Shown piece by piece: positions 1 to 20,279 of a stretch of 64,000 bases of DNA. The first letter of the stretch is position 1, and every line of letters starts with the position of its first letter. The notes beneath the pieces are model-generated. The model was not told the origin of the DNA, did no database searches, and worked only from the letters and a program-made list of their open reading frames with translations. The stretch is from Halocaridina rubra (taxonomy: Eukaryota; Arthropoda; Malacostraca; Decapoda; Atyidae), in assembly GCA_037179515.1 (NCBI GenBank), contig JAXCGZ010020879.1, positions 1-64,000 of the forward strand, written 5' to 3'. The position numbers and the translations under genes are program-made.

Positions 1-660
1 GTACTCATCTGTCCGGACAACCCTGATGTCGTCAGCAATCACGGGACTCCGAGTAAAAAACGTATCTTCTGATCCACAGATCTCTATCATGTTCTTCTAC
101 TTGAGTGTCTCATAATGCCCCACGAGAACAACAAAAATTTAACTTATAATTACTGTCAATGAACACAGTAAACATGAGTGTCTCGTATCATCTCACGAGT
201 ACCACTAAGAATAAACTTATAAGTACTGTCAACAAACACAGTATACATGAGTGCCTCGTAGCATCTCACGACGGCAACTAATTATTTGTAAGAAAGTCCC
301 ACAAACTCCTCTAGTTTGTCGGGGTCCTTGGTACTAGGACTAAGTTGAGTTATGACTTGCTTACAACAGTTCTTTGTTCAACGAGGCGATGCAATAAGCG
401 TTATCAAGGAGGTGAAGGGTTAATGGCTAAAATCCATTAGTGACCTACATTCCTTTCTCCACGTCTTCTACGGCCAGCCTCCCTAATAAACTACACATTA
501 TACATACGAATATACGTGTATACATGATAGAACTTAATAAGTATACATGCTAAGTCTAAAAGTATACATTCATGCACTTACGTTACAATAAACGAAACTA
601 TATGCAAAATAACACTTACATAATGTACGTAGAAATAAACTGTCTTGAAATATATTCAAG
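1..660. repeat. Non-genic; 73-bp tandem repeat (about 3 units) at 100-285
   Basis: The word TGAGTGTCTCGTA/CATAAT recurs at about 101, 174 and 247, spaced 73 bp apart, with diverged units between. No gene is visible in the rest of the stretch. The function is unknown. Confidence 0.6.
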
Positions 661-663
661 ACA

Positions 664-728
<65 letters not shown>
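664..728. repeat. (TAA)n microsatellite
   Basis: About 21 uninterrupted trinucleotide units. The following region to 2450 holds no recognisable gene. A SINE-like fragment in minus orientation lies at about 1830-1935. Confidence 0.95.
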
Positions 729-729
<1 letters not shown>

Positions 730-1829
730 CATAATCAAATGGTGAAATAAAAAATGTCTTAAGTTGATCAGTGCCACAAAAAGAAACAGGAAAAATATAA
801 ATTTATTTTTAATGTGAAGCAGAACAGTAAGTTTAAAAATATTAGCATAACGTTAACAACACACTGAGAACAACTGGCTCATATTTAAGATACACAATAA
901 AACAATAGTCTTCTTCTTGCAGATGACATACAGGTCGGAGCAACTTCAGATTCCGGATATTCTGCACCTCTATCAACAAAAGTCAATGCCGTCATTCCTC
1001 TTCTCGTGCTGACCATGAGATGCATCTTCTCTTAAATGGACACAACCAATAACTTGAAAAACTGCACAGTTTTCTTCTCAATGTCCTATTTAAATAATAG
1101 CATAATTTTCTCCTCAGTGTTTAACTCAACAGCACCATTTTCTTCTCAGTGTTTAACTCAACAGCACAGTTTCCTTATTAATGCTTTTAATGCAAACAAT
1201 GGCTCATTCACCAGATCCAAGGTCTGAAGGTTATGTCCAAGGAGCATGATCCTTAAATAGAACAAAGCCTACGTATCAACCAATGCAATCATAGCTGACA
1301 CGGATCCATTAAGACAGTAGTTTGATGAAGACGATAATGAAAGAAGGGGATTCCAATTCCGAAAGTCCTAAGCAATCAACCTCCATAGAATCTCTCTTTT
1401 AGTAAAGAACATTTGTCATTTTTGTTGCAAAAAGACTCTTCTCTATCCACTCTCTTTTTCGTCACTCTGGAAAATTCTAGCTAGCTGTCGATGAAAATAT
1501 GAAAGTTTTCACCAAAAAGGCCTAATGTGACTGCTGTCATAAAGAAGTTCATCTTTATGAAAGATGTTAAATGAGAACTTCGATTCAAAATTACAGAATG
1601 GAAAATTCTGCATTTAAAATTTACTTGATCAAATTTAAGAACAAGTAAACACCAAACCTTCCAAGAATCTGTCTCCAGATGTTTCACATTTTCCTAATTT
1701 TAATTTCTATATTATCAGGATATGCTACACAGGAATTTAGGCCCTTGTGATCGACTGAGCACACTGAAGACAGTTCCATCATAAGCAATATATTATGTGT
1801 CATTTTTTGTCCCTACTTGGGGTTGGACA

Positions 1830-1940
1830 TTAACAGACTGTAGCTGGGGAAATAAGGCTGGATGCCATTGCTAATGCCCAGATATGGGCTAGAACGCATC
1901 TATGTCACCTCTCAAGACTAGTGTCCTACCACTATGACAC
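1830..1940 (-). repeat. tRNA-derived SINE fragment (family D)
   Basis: Read on the minus strand it carries a shared block (GTGACATAGATGCG, then CCAGCCTTATTTCCCCAGC) also found at 11905-12060, 24790-24900 and 60855-61000. The degenerate tRNA-like head includes AGTGGTAGGACACTAG. Confidence 0.5.
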
Positions 1941-2453
1941 AGAGATCCTCAGTTCCATCACTGGCCATAGTCATCTCAGGACAAGATAAAAATGTTGGGG
2001 TGGTAAGAAAAAACTCCCGAAGAACAACACAACCTTCTTCATCTTATCCCTTGATAGCTCTAGGGAAATGCCACAAAGGATACTTTGTGGAGATAACACA
2101 TTATACATGGGAGCAAGGCATCATATCTTCTGATTAACTCCAGGTATATACATAAAAAGTTAATAAACCCAATTCAAAATGCTGCAAGTTTAACCCTTAT
2201 ATTGTGGGTCACATCATATGATGCACATAAAAGCCATAGACGAGTCGCATCAATATTTGTTTTCTAATTCCAAATGCTTGTTTTATATGAAAACAGCACC
2301 AGTCCAGTTACCACTGCATTCTATGGTTATTTAGTTATGGCATCTTTTTCCCTTTATTGTAATGTATTGTGCCAACTGGCTTTAATGGGCCACAGTGTCC
2401 AAGTACACATGAAGAGGTTAGTATGTTACAGAAGCGACTGTCAACATTTCTTT

Positions 2454-2454
<1 letters not shown>

Positions 2455-2548
<94 letters not shown>
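2455..2548. repeat. (CT)n microsatellite
   Basis: About 47 uninterrupted CT units. The Ser-Leu reading frames across it are an artefact of the repeat. Confidence 0.97.
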
Positions 2549-2550
<2 letters not shown>

Positions 2551-2888
2551 ACCAAAAAGCTCAAACTTTATGAGGTTTTACAAACTAAGATAGCTCTGAG
2601 CAACAGATGTAAATTCCTCTCTTTCTCTTTCAGCAATAAAGTTTATATAGAAAGTCCCCAATTTACGTCAGTGTTCCGTTCCTGACAGCTGACATTGACA
2701 TAAGTTGGAAAACACCTAAATTCGAACATAGATCCCCCACCACTGCTAAAAATAAATACTACAAAACATAGAAAAATAATCTAGGTTCTTAATCAATGAC
2801 ATACATATAGTAAAGCTAAATTTAACAAAATTGATTACCTTTACTTCTGTGGTTGGCTTGCATCTATATAACTGGATAACTTCAGCCC

Positions 2889-5800
2889 CCATGTCCAGCC
2901 ACTCATTGAAAGACTACGACTGAAGGTATTAGGATACAACTAGGACTGGTATAGACAGTTCCAGGTTGAGTCTTCCCTCAGGACAGTTCTTTCCTCATGC
3001 CTACATCTACACTGAAGATTCTGGCGTATTCATTACACATCTCTTGCTATTCTATTACATTTGACAAGTCACAACACTCCCCACATCTGTCTCTTTTTCT
3101 CTCATTTGTCCTCATATTTATGGAAGGTCCATAGCTAATAGCCCCCAGTACCCGGCATAGAGGGGTGCGAAGAATCTCCGGGGATCATGTCGACTCCACT
3201 ATTGGCTTGAGGGCAGACACGCCTGGTAGTAATGGTTCTGCCCTTAACCTTGCACCTTCCAATAGATCTGCTTCTTTCACTCTTCACTATTCTAACAGTC
3301 ATGGGGTGAACTTTAATCTTTTGTCTGTGGAAAAGCACTTGGGTACTTTCCTCCCTAACCTCCTCCTCCTATCTGAAACCCAGCTGTCTATACATGCTTC
3401 CACTGACACATTTCAAATCTCTCACTATAATCTGTATACTCGTTTTTGTTCCAAAGGTGGGGTCTGTGCCTACTGTGACATTAACACTCCTATTGCAAGG
3501 CTCATGGACCTTGAATCTCCTGACTTTGATGTTCTCTGGCTAAAAATCTATCTCCACTACCACTATATTCCATTGCTTCTGACACTGTTCTCCAAACTCC
3601 ACCGAGTTTGTGTCTTTCTTTGAATATCTGTCTTCGTGCAATGAGTCCTTGCTATCTTCTCACCCACATTCCGAAGTTCTCTACATTGGAGACTTCAATG
3701 TACACCACAGTGAGTGACTTCATTCTTCTCACACTGATGTGGGAGGAAGCAAGGCCCTTGCTTTCTCTATTGCTCATGAGCTGGAGCAAATTATCAAACA
3801 TCCTACTCATGTTCCTGATCATCACGAACATGCAGCAAACATTCTTGACCTATATATTACTTCTAACCCTTCAAACTACTCTTATTCTGTGCTTTCCCCT
3901 CTTGGTAAATCTGACCACTCTATGATCTCAATCTCTTCTATTTTTGCTCCCCTTCCACCAATCCCTCCTACTCAGCACCGCTTTTGGCACTTTGAGCGTA
4001 CCCAACTTGATAATTTACGTAACTTCCTCTTTGACTTCCCTTGGGATGACTACTGCTTTCGGTCCCGCAACCCTAATCAGGTAGCTCTAAAAGTTGCTGA
4101 GATCATGACCACGGGAATGGAGGCGTACATCCCCTCTTCTACAAAACTTTCTCTCCCCCTAAACCTTGGTTTGACCATGCCTGCTTCATGGCTATCCAGG
4201 CCAGGAATTGGGCACATCGATATTACCAAGCCTCTCCTTCTGATTTAACTTGCTCTGCTTTTATTGTAGCTAGGAATCTTTGTACTGCTCAGATTCGAAG
4301 GTCTATGGCTTCCTTTATAAGAAGGAAAGTTGATGACATTAACTCCTCTTCCACCGATAATTGCTTGTGGTCCTTAGCCAAAAACCTCTCCAAAAACTTC
4401 TGTAACTCAAGCTTTCCCCCACTCATTTGTTCTGATGGTTCTATATGTTGCTCTCCCACTGACAAAGTCACTCTCTTTGGCTCTCACTTTTCTGCCAACT
4501 CTTTTATCAATGATTCACGCGCACCTGGTCTTCAATCTTTACCCCTCTGTAACTCTATGCCCTCCCTTGTCCTTTCTACCTGCAAAATTCATAAGGTTGT
4601 TCGCTTACTAAAGACGAACAAGGCATCTGGTCCTAATAGTATCCCTGCAAGGTTCCTCAAGGAGTTTGCAGATGAACTGCCTCCCATGCTCTGCTGTCTT
4701 TTTCGCCTCATTCTGTCAACCAGCATCTATCCTTCATCTTGAAAGGATGCTCTAATTCAACCTGTTCCTATGAAAGGTGACCGCTCTATTCCTTCAAACT
4801 ACTGATCTATTGCCCTAACCTCCTCTATTGCTAAAGTTTTCGAAACTTTGCTCAATGCTCACTTCTTGAAACCCCTTCAATCTAACTCACCTATCTCCGA
4901 TCACCAGTACAGCTTCCACAAGGCAAGATCCACTGGTGATCTCCTGTCCTATCTTACTCATGTATGGTTATTTTCTCTGAGGAACTATGGGGAATCCTTC
5001 GTCATCGCCGTTGATATCTCTAAGGCTTTTGACAGAGTCTGGTACAAGGCTCTGTTGGCCAAACTCCCTACCTATGGCTTTACTCCTTCTTTCTGTTCTC
5101 TGATTTCCAGTTTTCTTACTGACCATATTATATCTGTAGTTGTTGATGGTGCAACATCTAGCCCTTTCTCTGTTACCAGTGGTGTTCCACAGGGTTCTGT
5201 TCTTTCACCTACTCTGTTCCTTCTCTTCATCACTGATCTTCTACAATCCCCATCTTCCCTATTTCTCCATGCCTTTGCTGATGAGTCTACCCTTCACTTT
5301 GCCTCTGCCTTTTCTTCTCAACCTTCATCTGCTACTCGTAATCAGTCTTGTATCACTCTTTCTTCTACTCTCAACTCCGATTTGCAGAGAGTATCTGAGT
5401 GGGGCAGTCAAAATTTAGTTAAATTCAATGCCTCCAAGACACAGTTTTTGGTTATCTCTTTATCTTCTTCTCCTCTTGATAACCCTATTGTCTTCGAAAC
5501 TAACGAAATCTACCCCCTTAATTCTATCAACATATTAAGAATCCATATACCCTCTAACTTGCTTTGGAGGAATCACATAATGCAAATTTTTAAATCTTCA
5601 TCCAAAATATTGGGGGTTTTGTTTCATTTTCGTCCTTACCTTTCCTCTTACAGTTACTTAAAATTTATAAAGGTCTTATCCGTCCCTGTTTAGAATACTG
5701 CTCACACATCTGGGGTGCTTCTTCTTATACTTATCTTCTTGATAGGGTTGAATCTAAGGGAGTCAGACTCATTACTAATCCTTCTCTTACTTCTAATCTG

Positions 5801-6293
5801 GATGCTCTCTATCTTCGGCGTAAGGTATCTTCCCATTCTCTTTTCTATCACTACTACTTCCTTTGCTCCTCTGATGAGTTGGCAATTTGCATCCCTCCCC
5901 CACTGACGAGGCCGCATAACACTCGCCAAGCAGCCTCATCTCACAGGTACTGTGTGGAGATTTGTAGCTCGCGGATTGGTCTGTGCTGTGACTGGTTCTT
6001 CCCATCTACCTCTAGACTCTGGAACTCTCTTCCTCCTTCTGTCTTTCCTAATTCTTATGACTTATCATCCTTCAAAAAGCAGAGCTATTGTCATCTCATG
6101 GCCTAGTCTTCCATATCTCTGGGTCCTCTGTACTTTGACTTTTTTCTGTCTGTCGTTTTCCTTTGTGTGACATTACTTCATCTCTGCCTTGTCCTTAACC
6201 TTTTTCTTTTCCTTCATCTTGATATTTTCTCATTCCTGGGCCTTTATTGATGAGGGCAGTTTTTGCCTGTCCCGGTGTCACAAAAAAAAAAAA
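2889..6293 (+). mobile_element. Non-LTR retrotransposon, family B copy 1 (jockey/I-like), degraded
   Basis: A 3.4-kb LINE with one long decayed ORF. The endonuclease (EN) part carries LLLLSETQLS and a metal-site remnant near 3690. The RT part carries the blocks DISKAFDRVW (5008-5037) and SGVPQGSVLSP. The catalytic box is FADES in place of FADD at 5272-5286. A C-terminal LWNSLPPSVFPNSYDLSSFK motif follows. Frameshifts and stop codons interrupt it (TGA at 4740 and 4804 among others), so it is inactive. The end is a poly(A) run at 6282-6293, then (AC)n. Copy 2 at 37571-40896 shares the same 5' and 3' ends. Confidence 0.85.
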
Positions 6294-6308
6294 CACACAC
6301 ACACACAC
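6294..6308. repeat. Short (AC)n tract at the family B tail
   Basis: About 7 AC units directly after the poly(A) of family B copy 1. From here to 6600 no gene is recognisable. Confidence 0.8.
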
Positions 6309-6609
6309 GAACAAGAAAGCGATGCTTCTGCTTCCCTCCTTTCCCATTTTCACGTCATTAAACAATCTATTTGCTCTTTCCTGAATCAACAGGCGGCTCA
6401 CTGGGATGTGCCATCGATGCTGGTTATCCAGCCAAAGCACTTATAACATGTAAATATTAAAAGTATGTATCCACAGTGGATGAGCACAATAAACAATATG
6501 GCAGACGAGAGGTTGAGAAGCACAGCCTTTACAACAAAGCTTCTCTTAAGAATGCTTTCTTATTATTCTTATTGCGCTGTCCCTTTGGTTTCTCTCTTTT
6601 CCAAAATTC

Positions 6610-7430
6610 ATATTTGGTAAATTTGTAAATAAATTCAATCTAATTCCTTATAATAACCAAACATATATAAAGAAATAAAACCATTAACTTGATATATGCA
6701 TATACAACAATGCCATGTGACTATTCTTCTGCCAACCTCAGCAAACTTTTTCGCATACAGATAGTATTTACTGCTGTGTATTTGATAATTTTGTAAGTAA
6801 ATTAAGTCTAATTCCTGAAAATAACCAAATACATAAAAAAACAAAACCATAAACTTGATACAGTATAATGTATATGTATACAACAATGCCGTGTGACTGC
6901 TCTTCTGCCAACCTTAACAAAAATTTTCACATTAAGATCGTATTTACGAATGTGTATCTGGTAATTTTGAAAATAAATTAAGCACAATTCCTTCAAATAA
7001 CCAAATAAATAAATAAAACCATTAACTCGATACAGTATATACATACACAACAAGCGTGGTTTACGTCACACTCTTTTCGATCAAGGGCTAGGACGGTAGC
7101 CTTCTTGCGATGGACTCTTTTTGGCACATGTAATCGTTATCCTGTGTACAAGCCCTTGCTAACCTCAGACCGTGGCGGGGCGCGAACCCTCGACCTGACG
7201 CCTCAAAGTCGCGGACGCTACCGCCAGAGCACGATGACTACATACGTATACAACAAAGCCGTGTAACTATTCTTCTGCCAAATTCAACAAGCTTTTTTGC
7301 ATAAAGATCGTATTTACAGCTATGTATTTGGTAATTATGTAACTAAATTAAACCCAATTCTTTCATATAACCAAATACTTAAACAATTAAATAAATAAAG
7401 CCATTAACTTGATATATACGTATAGAGCCG
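6610..7430. repeat. About 175-bp satellite, 4 units, split by a SINE
   Basis: The block (A)ATTAAG-C-AATTCCT ... ATAACCAAATA ... CCATTAACTTGATA ... CAACAA(T/A)GCCGTGTGACT ... CTTCTGCCAA recurs starting near 6618, 6790, 6963 and 7333. The third unit is interrupted at about 7047-7235 by a minus-strand SINE; without it the period is preserved. Confidence 0.8.
7047..7232 (-). mobile_element. tRNA-derived SINE, family C
   Basis: Read on the minus strand it starts with a tRNA-like head (CTCTGGCGGTAGCGTCCG), then a B-box-like GGTCGAGGGTTCGCGCCCC, and ends TACGTCA-type tail. The same unit occurs at 44775-44972 and, in parts, at 12623-12790, 19362-19562, 22862-22910, 45815-45978 and 55695-55830. It interrupts the satellite around it. 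Confidence 0.8.
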
Positions 7431-8340
7431 TGATGATACATGTGTTTGTCTGCCAGGTTCACACACTGTTCAGTAAACAAAGTTTGAATTTACAGCACAA
7501 GCCAAGTAGGTCAAAAAATTTATTTATTAATTTCTTATTTACTGTCCTACGACATAACGGCGGAACAACTTAAAACGGAGACCCTGTGTGTGAAGAAACA
7601 AACATATTCTACATATTTCTTTAGGAACTCTGAAATCCCTGAACTAGACTATTTCCTCTCTCTCTCTCGTTCTTTTTTTTTTCTATTTTGGTGATAGGTC
7701 TTATACGTGAAGAAAATAATTCTACCTATTTTTTTTAGAAACTAGGAAATAACAGAAATACAATATACATGCAATGATCTCTCTCCTTCCCTCTCTCTTT
7801 TAAGTCTCCAACCACAAAATAAGAGATTGACTAGAAACTTTAAAAGGTCTCTTCCCATGCTCATTCTGAAGGCGTATTCTACTGTAAGCAAGCCCATTTC
7901 ATAAGGGTTAAAACTGTCGTCAAAAGAAAACTTCCGATTAGAGGCATAAAAAAGAAACAGGATTAGAATAATGACCTTTTAATGTTTGTTCAGTTGAATA
8001 ATCTTACAATATTTTATTCCTAAGGTATCTTTGTTATTACATAGCTATAATCTCATTACGGTAATGCTGTTTAGGTATGGTATACACTAGAATTATCCTC
8101 AGGGGTTTCCTGAGGATGAAGTGAACAAGAACTGCAAACGAAATGTTTATCAGTTTTAATGTCAATAGACCCTACAGAAGTGTTAGCGCATTTTTGTTGT
8201 TGAACTTAAGACCTCAAGTCCTGTTCAACTGTTTATCAATTTAGAGGACAAATTATAAAGTACATAAGCATGAAAATAATAAATGTTCAATTTCTGATAG
8301 AAAGAGAACAGACTATATTTTGGTATTGCTATAATTAATA
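7431..8340. other. Intergenic; nothing recognised
   Basis: AT-rich sequence with two short CTCTCTC tracts near 7660 and 7785. No coding potential or repeat family was identified. It lies beyond the 3' end of the ferritin heavy-like gene. Confidence 0.5.
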
Positions 8341-8347
8341 AAACAGT

Positions 8348-8353
8348 TTTATT
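8348..8353 (-). terminator. Candidate poly(A) signal, ferritin heavy-like gene
   Basis: AATAAA on the minus strand about 260 nt downstream of the stop codon. It is the nearest clear signal; transcript data would be needed to confirm its use. Confidence 0.45.
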
Positions 8354-8611
8354 AAGAAGCCGAGATACACATATGATGTTCGTTGAACTATATATACTTT
8401 ACAACCAGGAACACGAATATAATAGAAAACATATCACTACAAACTTAATATGTTTAATACATATCACAAAAATAATTTCCAATATCAAATATATCTCACC
8501 TAGCTAGCTAAAAAACAATCAAACTTCATCAAGAAAATAATGAAAATAACTGAGGGGCATTCTAGGACTCTTGAGAAGTCACAGGCCTGCAAGAAAGCTA
8601 GCCGAATGAAA

Positions 8612-16532
<7,921 letters not shown>

Positions 16533-16754
16533 GTTGGTTGCGGTTGGTAGCTAAGCGAGAAGCTAGTAGTGAAGTTCTCTCTCTTGTCTCTGTCTCTCTC
16601 CGTCTCTTACCGTCAAATTCTCTAATCTGTCGTGTTTATCTTCAGGTACTTGAGATGGGGACTAAACTGATAATTAGGTAGCCGAAGATCTTCCCGGGAT
16701 ATGATAAGCGATAACTATTAATGACAATGAAGATAAATTCGTAGATGAAGAAAT

Positions 16755-16810
16755 ATCGTCGAAATGGCCACGGCACTACACTGAATGCGCGATGGTCTTC
16801 TCTCGACGAT
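16755..16810 (-). promoter_or_regulatory. Iron-responsive element (IRE) in the ferritin heavy-like leader
   Basis: On the minus strand the six-base loop is CAGTGT (16783-16778). A five-pair upper stem is formed by GCATT (16788-16784) and AGTGC (16777-16773): G-C, C-G, A-U, U-G, U-A. An unpaired C at 16789 sits at the conserved bulge position. The lower stem pairs GC with GC, then, skipping one T, ACC with GGT. Outside it, ATCGTCGA (16810-16803) pairs perfectly with TCGACGAT (16762-16755). This matches the consensus C-N5-CAGUGN-N5 bound by iron regulatory protein, so low iron should repress translation. It lies about 245 nt upstream of the start codon. Confidence 0.85.
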
Positions 16811-16816
16811 GCAAGT

Positions 16817-16826
16817 TGTACTGAGC
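16817..16826 (-). promoter_or_regulatory. Candidate initiator (TCAGT) of the ferritin heavy-like gene
   Basis: GCTCAGTACA on the minus strand contains the arthropod initiator core TCAGT, with the +1 A at 16822. Starting there, the IRE bulge C would be about 33 nt from the cap, inside the cap-proximal window known to matter for IRE function. An AGACC downstream-element-like word lies at about +25, slightly off the usual +28. No TATA box was seen. This is an inference from motifs only. Confidence 0.45.
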
Positions 16827-18468
16827 CCTGCCGCTGGTGACTGGTGAGGGCTGAGGAACGGAGTGGTAGGCGAGCCAACTACGAGTTTGCTCAAAGAGAG
16901 AGAGACACGAAGGAGATCCCCCCTATTGGGAGTTAGGGGGTTTCAGGGACCTCCTGGTGTCCATGAAGGGATCTTTGCTTTTGTTCAGTAAATACCCATT
17001 ACGTCAATGGTCAATATATACTAATAACAGTATTTACTGAGCCAGTAATACCTCCACGATGACACTATATGATATTATTTTTTTTTTTATTTTGCCGTTA
17101 TATCAATATTAACCCCCATTTGAGTGTGGGTGGACACAGACAGGTAGGAGCAGGAGAATTAAGTTTACACGCCCTTCCTAACGCCCCGCGATGGACTCGA
17201 ATCGATACAGTGATGTAAGATTTCAGCAATAGTAAGTCTTCTCTAGGAACTCTTTGGTGAAGCATATCTTCTATAAGTCATTTTCAAAGTGAAAAAAAAA
17301 CGATTTCAAAACTCGAATACTTATAGAAACGGATACGCAATCGTACACGTGCGCCACGATACTTTTAAATGACGTATTGTACGTATATTCCATTGTCAGT
17401 GGGCATAGTAACAGTCCCTGCCTCGACCATGGTGCATGACATATCATGATATTTTCCTCCCGGCATGAATGGTTACATTATCATTTAATTTAAAAAAATA
17501 AATACTGAAAATACGATTAAAGGGCGAGGCCCTAAGAACCGCAATCAATATTGCATAAGACAAGTAAAAACAATGAATGTTAGAGGCAAAAAAAAAAAAA
17601 TATTTGTTTTTGAGTTACAGAACACACGTACAAAGTGGCTACCTTGGGATTTGAGCCCCTCAGAAAGTAATGCGTAGTTGGATCTCAACCATTGCCAAGG
17701 GATGTTATGCAGAAATCATGTTTTCTTCTTCTTCTCATTTTGTCTAATACGTAATATTCTCCACGGGTGATGATCTAGGAGATAAAATATTGACTTTCAT
17801 GTATCTGGGTATAATTATATTGTACATATATAATTACCCGTATGTGATACGCATATAGGTTTCGTATGAGTGTATGTACCGACATACATGAATGTAGGCT
17901 TACGAATGTGTATAAAGTCCGAGTTGTCAATAGAATGCTAATATGATAACCTTTCATAAGATTATAACAGTTACGGAATCTTGTAACGAAAAGTAACCCT
18001 AAGGAGATTCAGGGTTATTTATATTCACAAGACAAGTAAAAAACCTAACAAACATTTTATGGGGTTATTAAACTTTACATGATCCGAATTACGTACTAGA
18101 ACAAAGGTAAGGGTCTTTGTCTCGTGAAGTTATTAAACAGAAACAAGGAACACCACAATTCATTGTCTTCTGCCTCGTGAAATTTGTCTTTGATAAGAAA
18201 AATCCACCAACTGCTTTTGTTGGTAAAATTTGCTTCTTATAATGATTATATCTTTTGATAGTTAATAATGTTTATGTGATGGTGAAAAACAAAACAAAAC
18301 AAAAATTTGCAATTGTCTTGATAACATTATTGAGAAAAAAGTGCTAACTGTACTACTACTAGTAGTAGTATTACTACTACTACTGCTGCTAATACTAATT
18401 ATAAAATAAGGGTATAATAATCTGCATACATAAAAGACGAAATATATATTCGAATTCATAAATGGTTT

Positions 18469-18470
<2 letters not shown>
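16827..18470. other. Region upstream of the ferritin heavy-like gene
   Basis: Presumed 5' flank and promoter area. It contains a SINE-like remnant in minus orientation at about 17095-17220 (GCCCTTCCTAACGCCCCGCG, CTCGAATCGAT) and a TTAGG-related remnant at about 17985-18110. No further gene was recognised. A GA-rich run on the plus strand lies at 16894-16905. Confidence 0.5.

Positions 18471-18521
<51 letters not shown>
18470..18521. repeat. (TA)n microsatellite
   Basis: About 26 units. Confidence 0.95.
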
Positions 18522-18526
<5 letters not shown>

Positions 18527-18674
18527 GAATGGAAGTTTTCCTTTTCTTCGCTAGATCACAAATCTATCTTCATTGTTTATTTCAGCCTGTCAGTGGGATC
18601 AATCTGGCAATTGATTCTTGAGAAAGTTTGGCTTGGGAATTAAGGATGGATGCCCTTCCTATTATTATGTTAAG

Positions 18675-18885
<211 letters not shown>

Positions 18886-18910
18886 CACTGAACTGTTATC
18901 ATACAGTCTA

Positions 18911-19191
<281 letters not shown>

Positions 19192-19361
19192 ATTGCCTAA
19201 TTGTGCGTATGTATGTATGTATTAATGCATGCATGGAGTGCCCATATTAATCTATAAGCAAAACAAAGGGAACAATAACATAGAAGAATTAAAGCAGTAA
19301 AATTATTACATATAGAAAAGACGTTAAGATGTGTAAAAAGGGCTAAAACACACAAACAAGA

Positions 19362-19562
19362 GCACCGGGTTCGAACACGGGTTTGTCATATAAGACCAAG
19401 AAATAAAGATGAAAGAAAAAATGCATTACCATTCACGGACTGAGGTTAGTAAGGACATACACACAGGGTAGCGATTACATCTGCCAAAACAAGTCCTTCG
19501 CAACAAGGCAACCGTCCTAGCCTTTAGTTGAAAAGGGAGTTCGTGACGTAAAACCGAAACAA
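19362..19562 (+). mobile_element. SINE family C, 3' part
   Basis: It carries GGGTTCGAACACGGG, then GACTGAGGTTAGTAAGGACA, AACAAGTCCTTCGCAACAAG and the tail GTTCGTGACGTAAAACCG, matching the reverse complement of the copy at 44775-44972. Confidence 0.75.
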
Positions 19563-19739
19563 ACAACAAGCAAATATGGTACTTGAGGGTTGTTTCGGTC
19601 CAAGGAAAGAGCAGGTCACTAACTGTTACTTATTATTAAATGCTTCCCGTTCAGTGACTGGGGAGGGGAGGTGGATGGAACATTGGTCTAGACTGCCGAA
19701 CCAGACAATGAGATTCTAGGATCTTGTAAAGCTGAGTAA

Positions 19740-20015
19740 CCCCCAAAACCCCATTTAAGATATTTGGCTAGGTTAGGTTGTGTTGAGTGGGTTGGACTGA
19801 GTTGAGTTAGGTTGACTTGGGCTAAGATAAGTTAGGTTAAGCAAACTGGGTAAGTCTGGGTTGAGGGGGTTGGGCTGGGCTGAGTTAAGTTGGGTTAGGT
19901 GAACTGCCTTGTAACTATGACTAGAATCCAAGTAAAAAAGTCACATTAAAAAGCCTAACCTAAGCTAAGCTAACCTAAGCTAACCTAACCTGTAAATTTT
20001 TACCTATGGCTTTTT
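19740..20015. repeat. GGTTAG/GGTTGA-rich foldback block
   Basis: Left half rich in GTTAGGTT/GTTGAGTT words, right half in CCTAACCTAAGCTAA words, so the ends can pair. It resembles the elements at 12234, 22545, 50075 and 56025. Confidence 0.55.
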
Positions 20016-20279
20016 TCATGTGACTCAATTACCGTCCACATATGAATAATCCTAGAGCACCCTGCCGTGACTCCTCTTTGCGAGATTCAAATGATTTAAT
20101 AAACTGGACACAGTTTCCTGAATCAGGACATGCAATTCTAGTTTTGTATGAAAGTGAGCTGCCGATATTTTCTTTATCTCCATTGTCGGGCATCTTATGT
20201 CTCCACAGACTCATTCTCTCTGACTAGGCATATTTTTTTCCTTAAACATGACATGCAAGTTTTGTATCCAAGTGAAAAG

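Noticed and set aside
2274..2685. ORFs of repeated Ser-Leu
   Set aside because: They are reading frames through a (CT)n microsatellite, with no conserved sequence outside it.
7047..7232. tRNA gene
   Set aside because: A- and B-box-like segments are present but there is no full cloverleaf, and the unit is repeated with a common non-tRNA body; it is a SINE.
16642..16878. 78-residue minus-strand ORF upstream of the ferritin heavy-like gene
   Set aside because: It lies over the leader and IRE, lacks family resemblance and does not join the ferritin frame.
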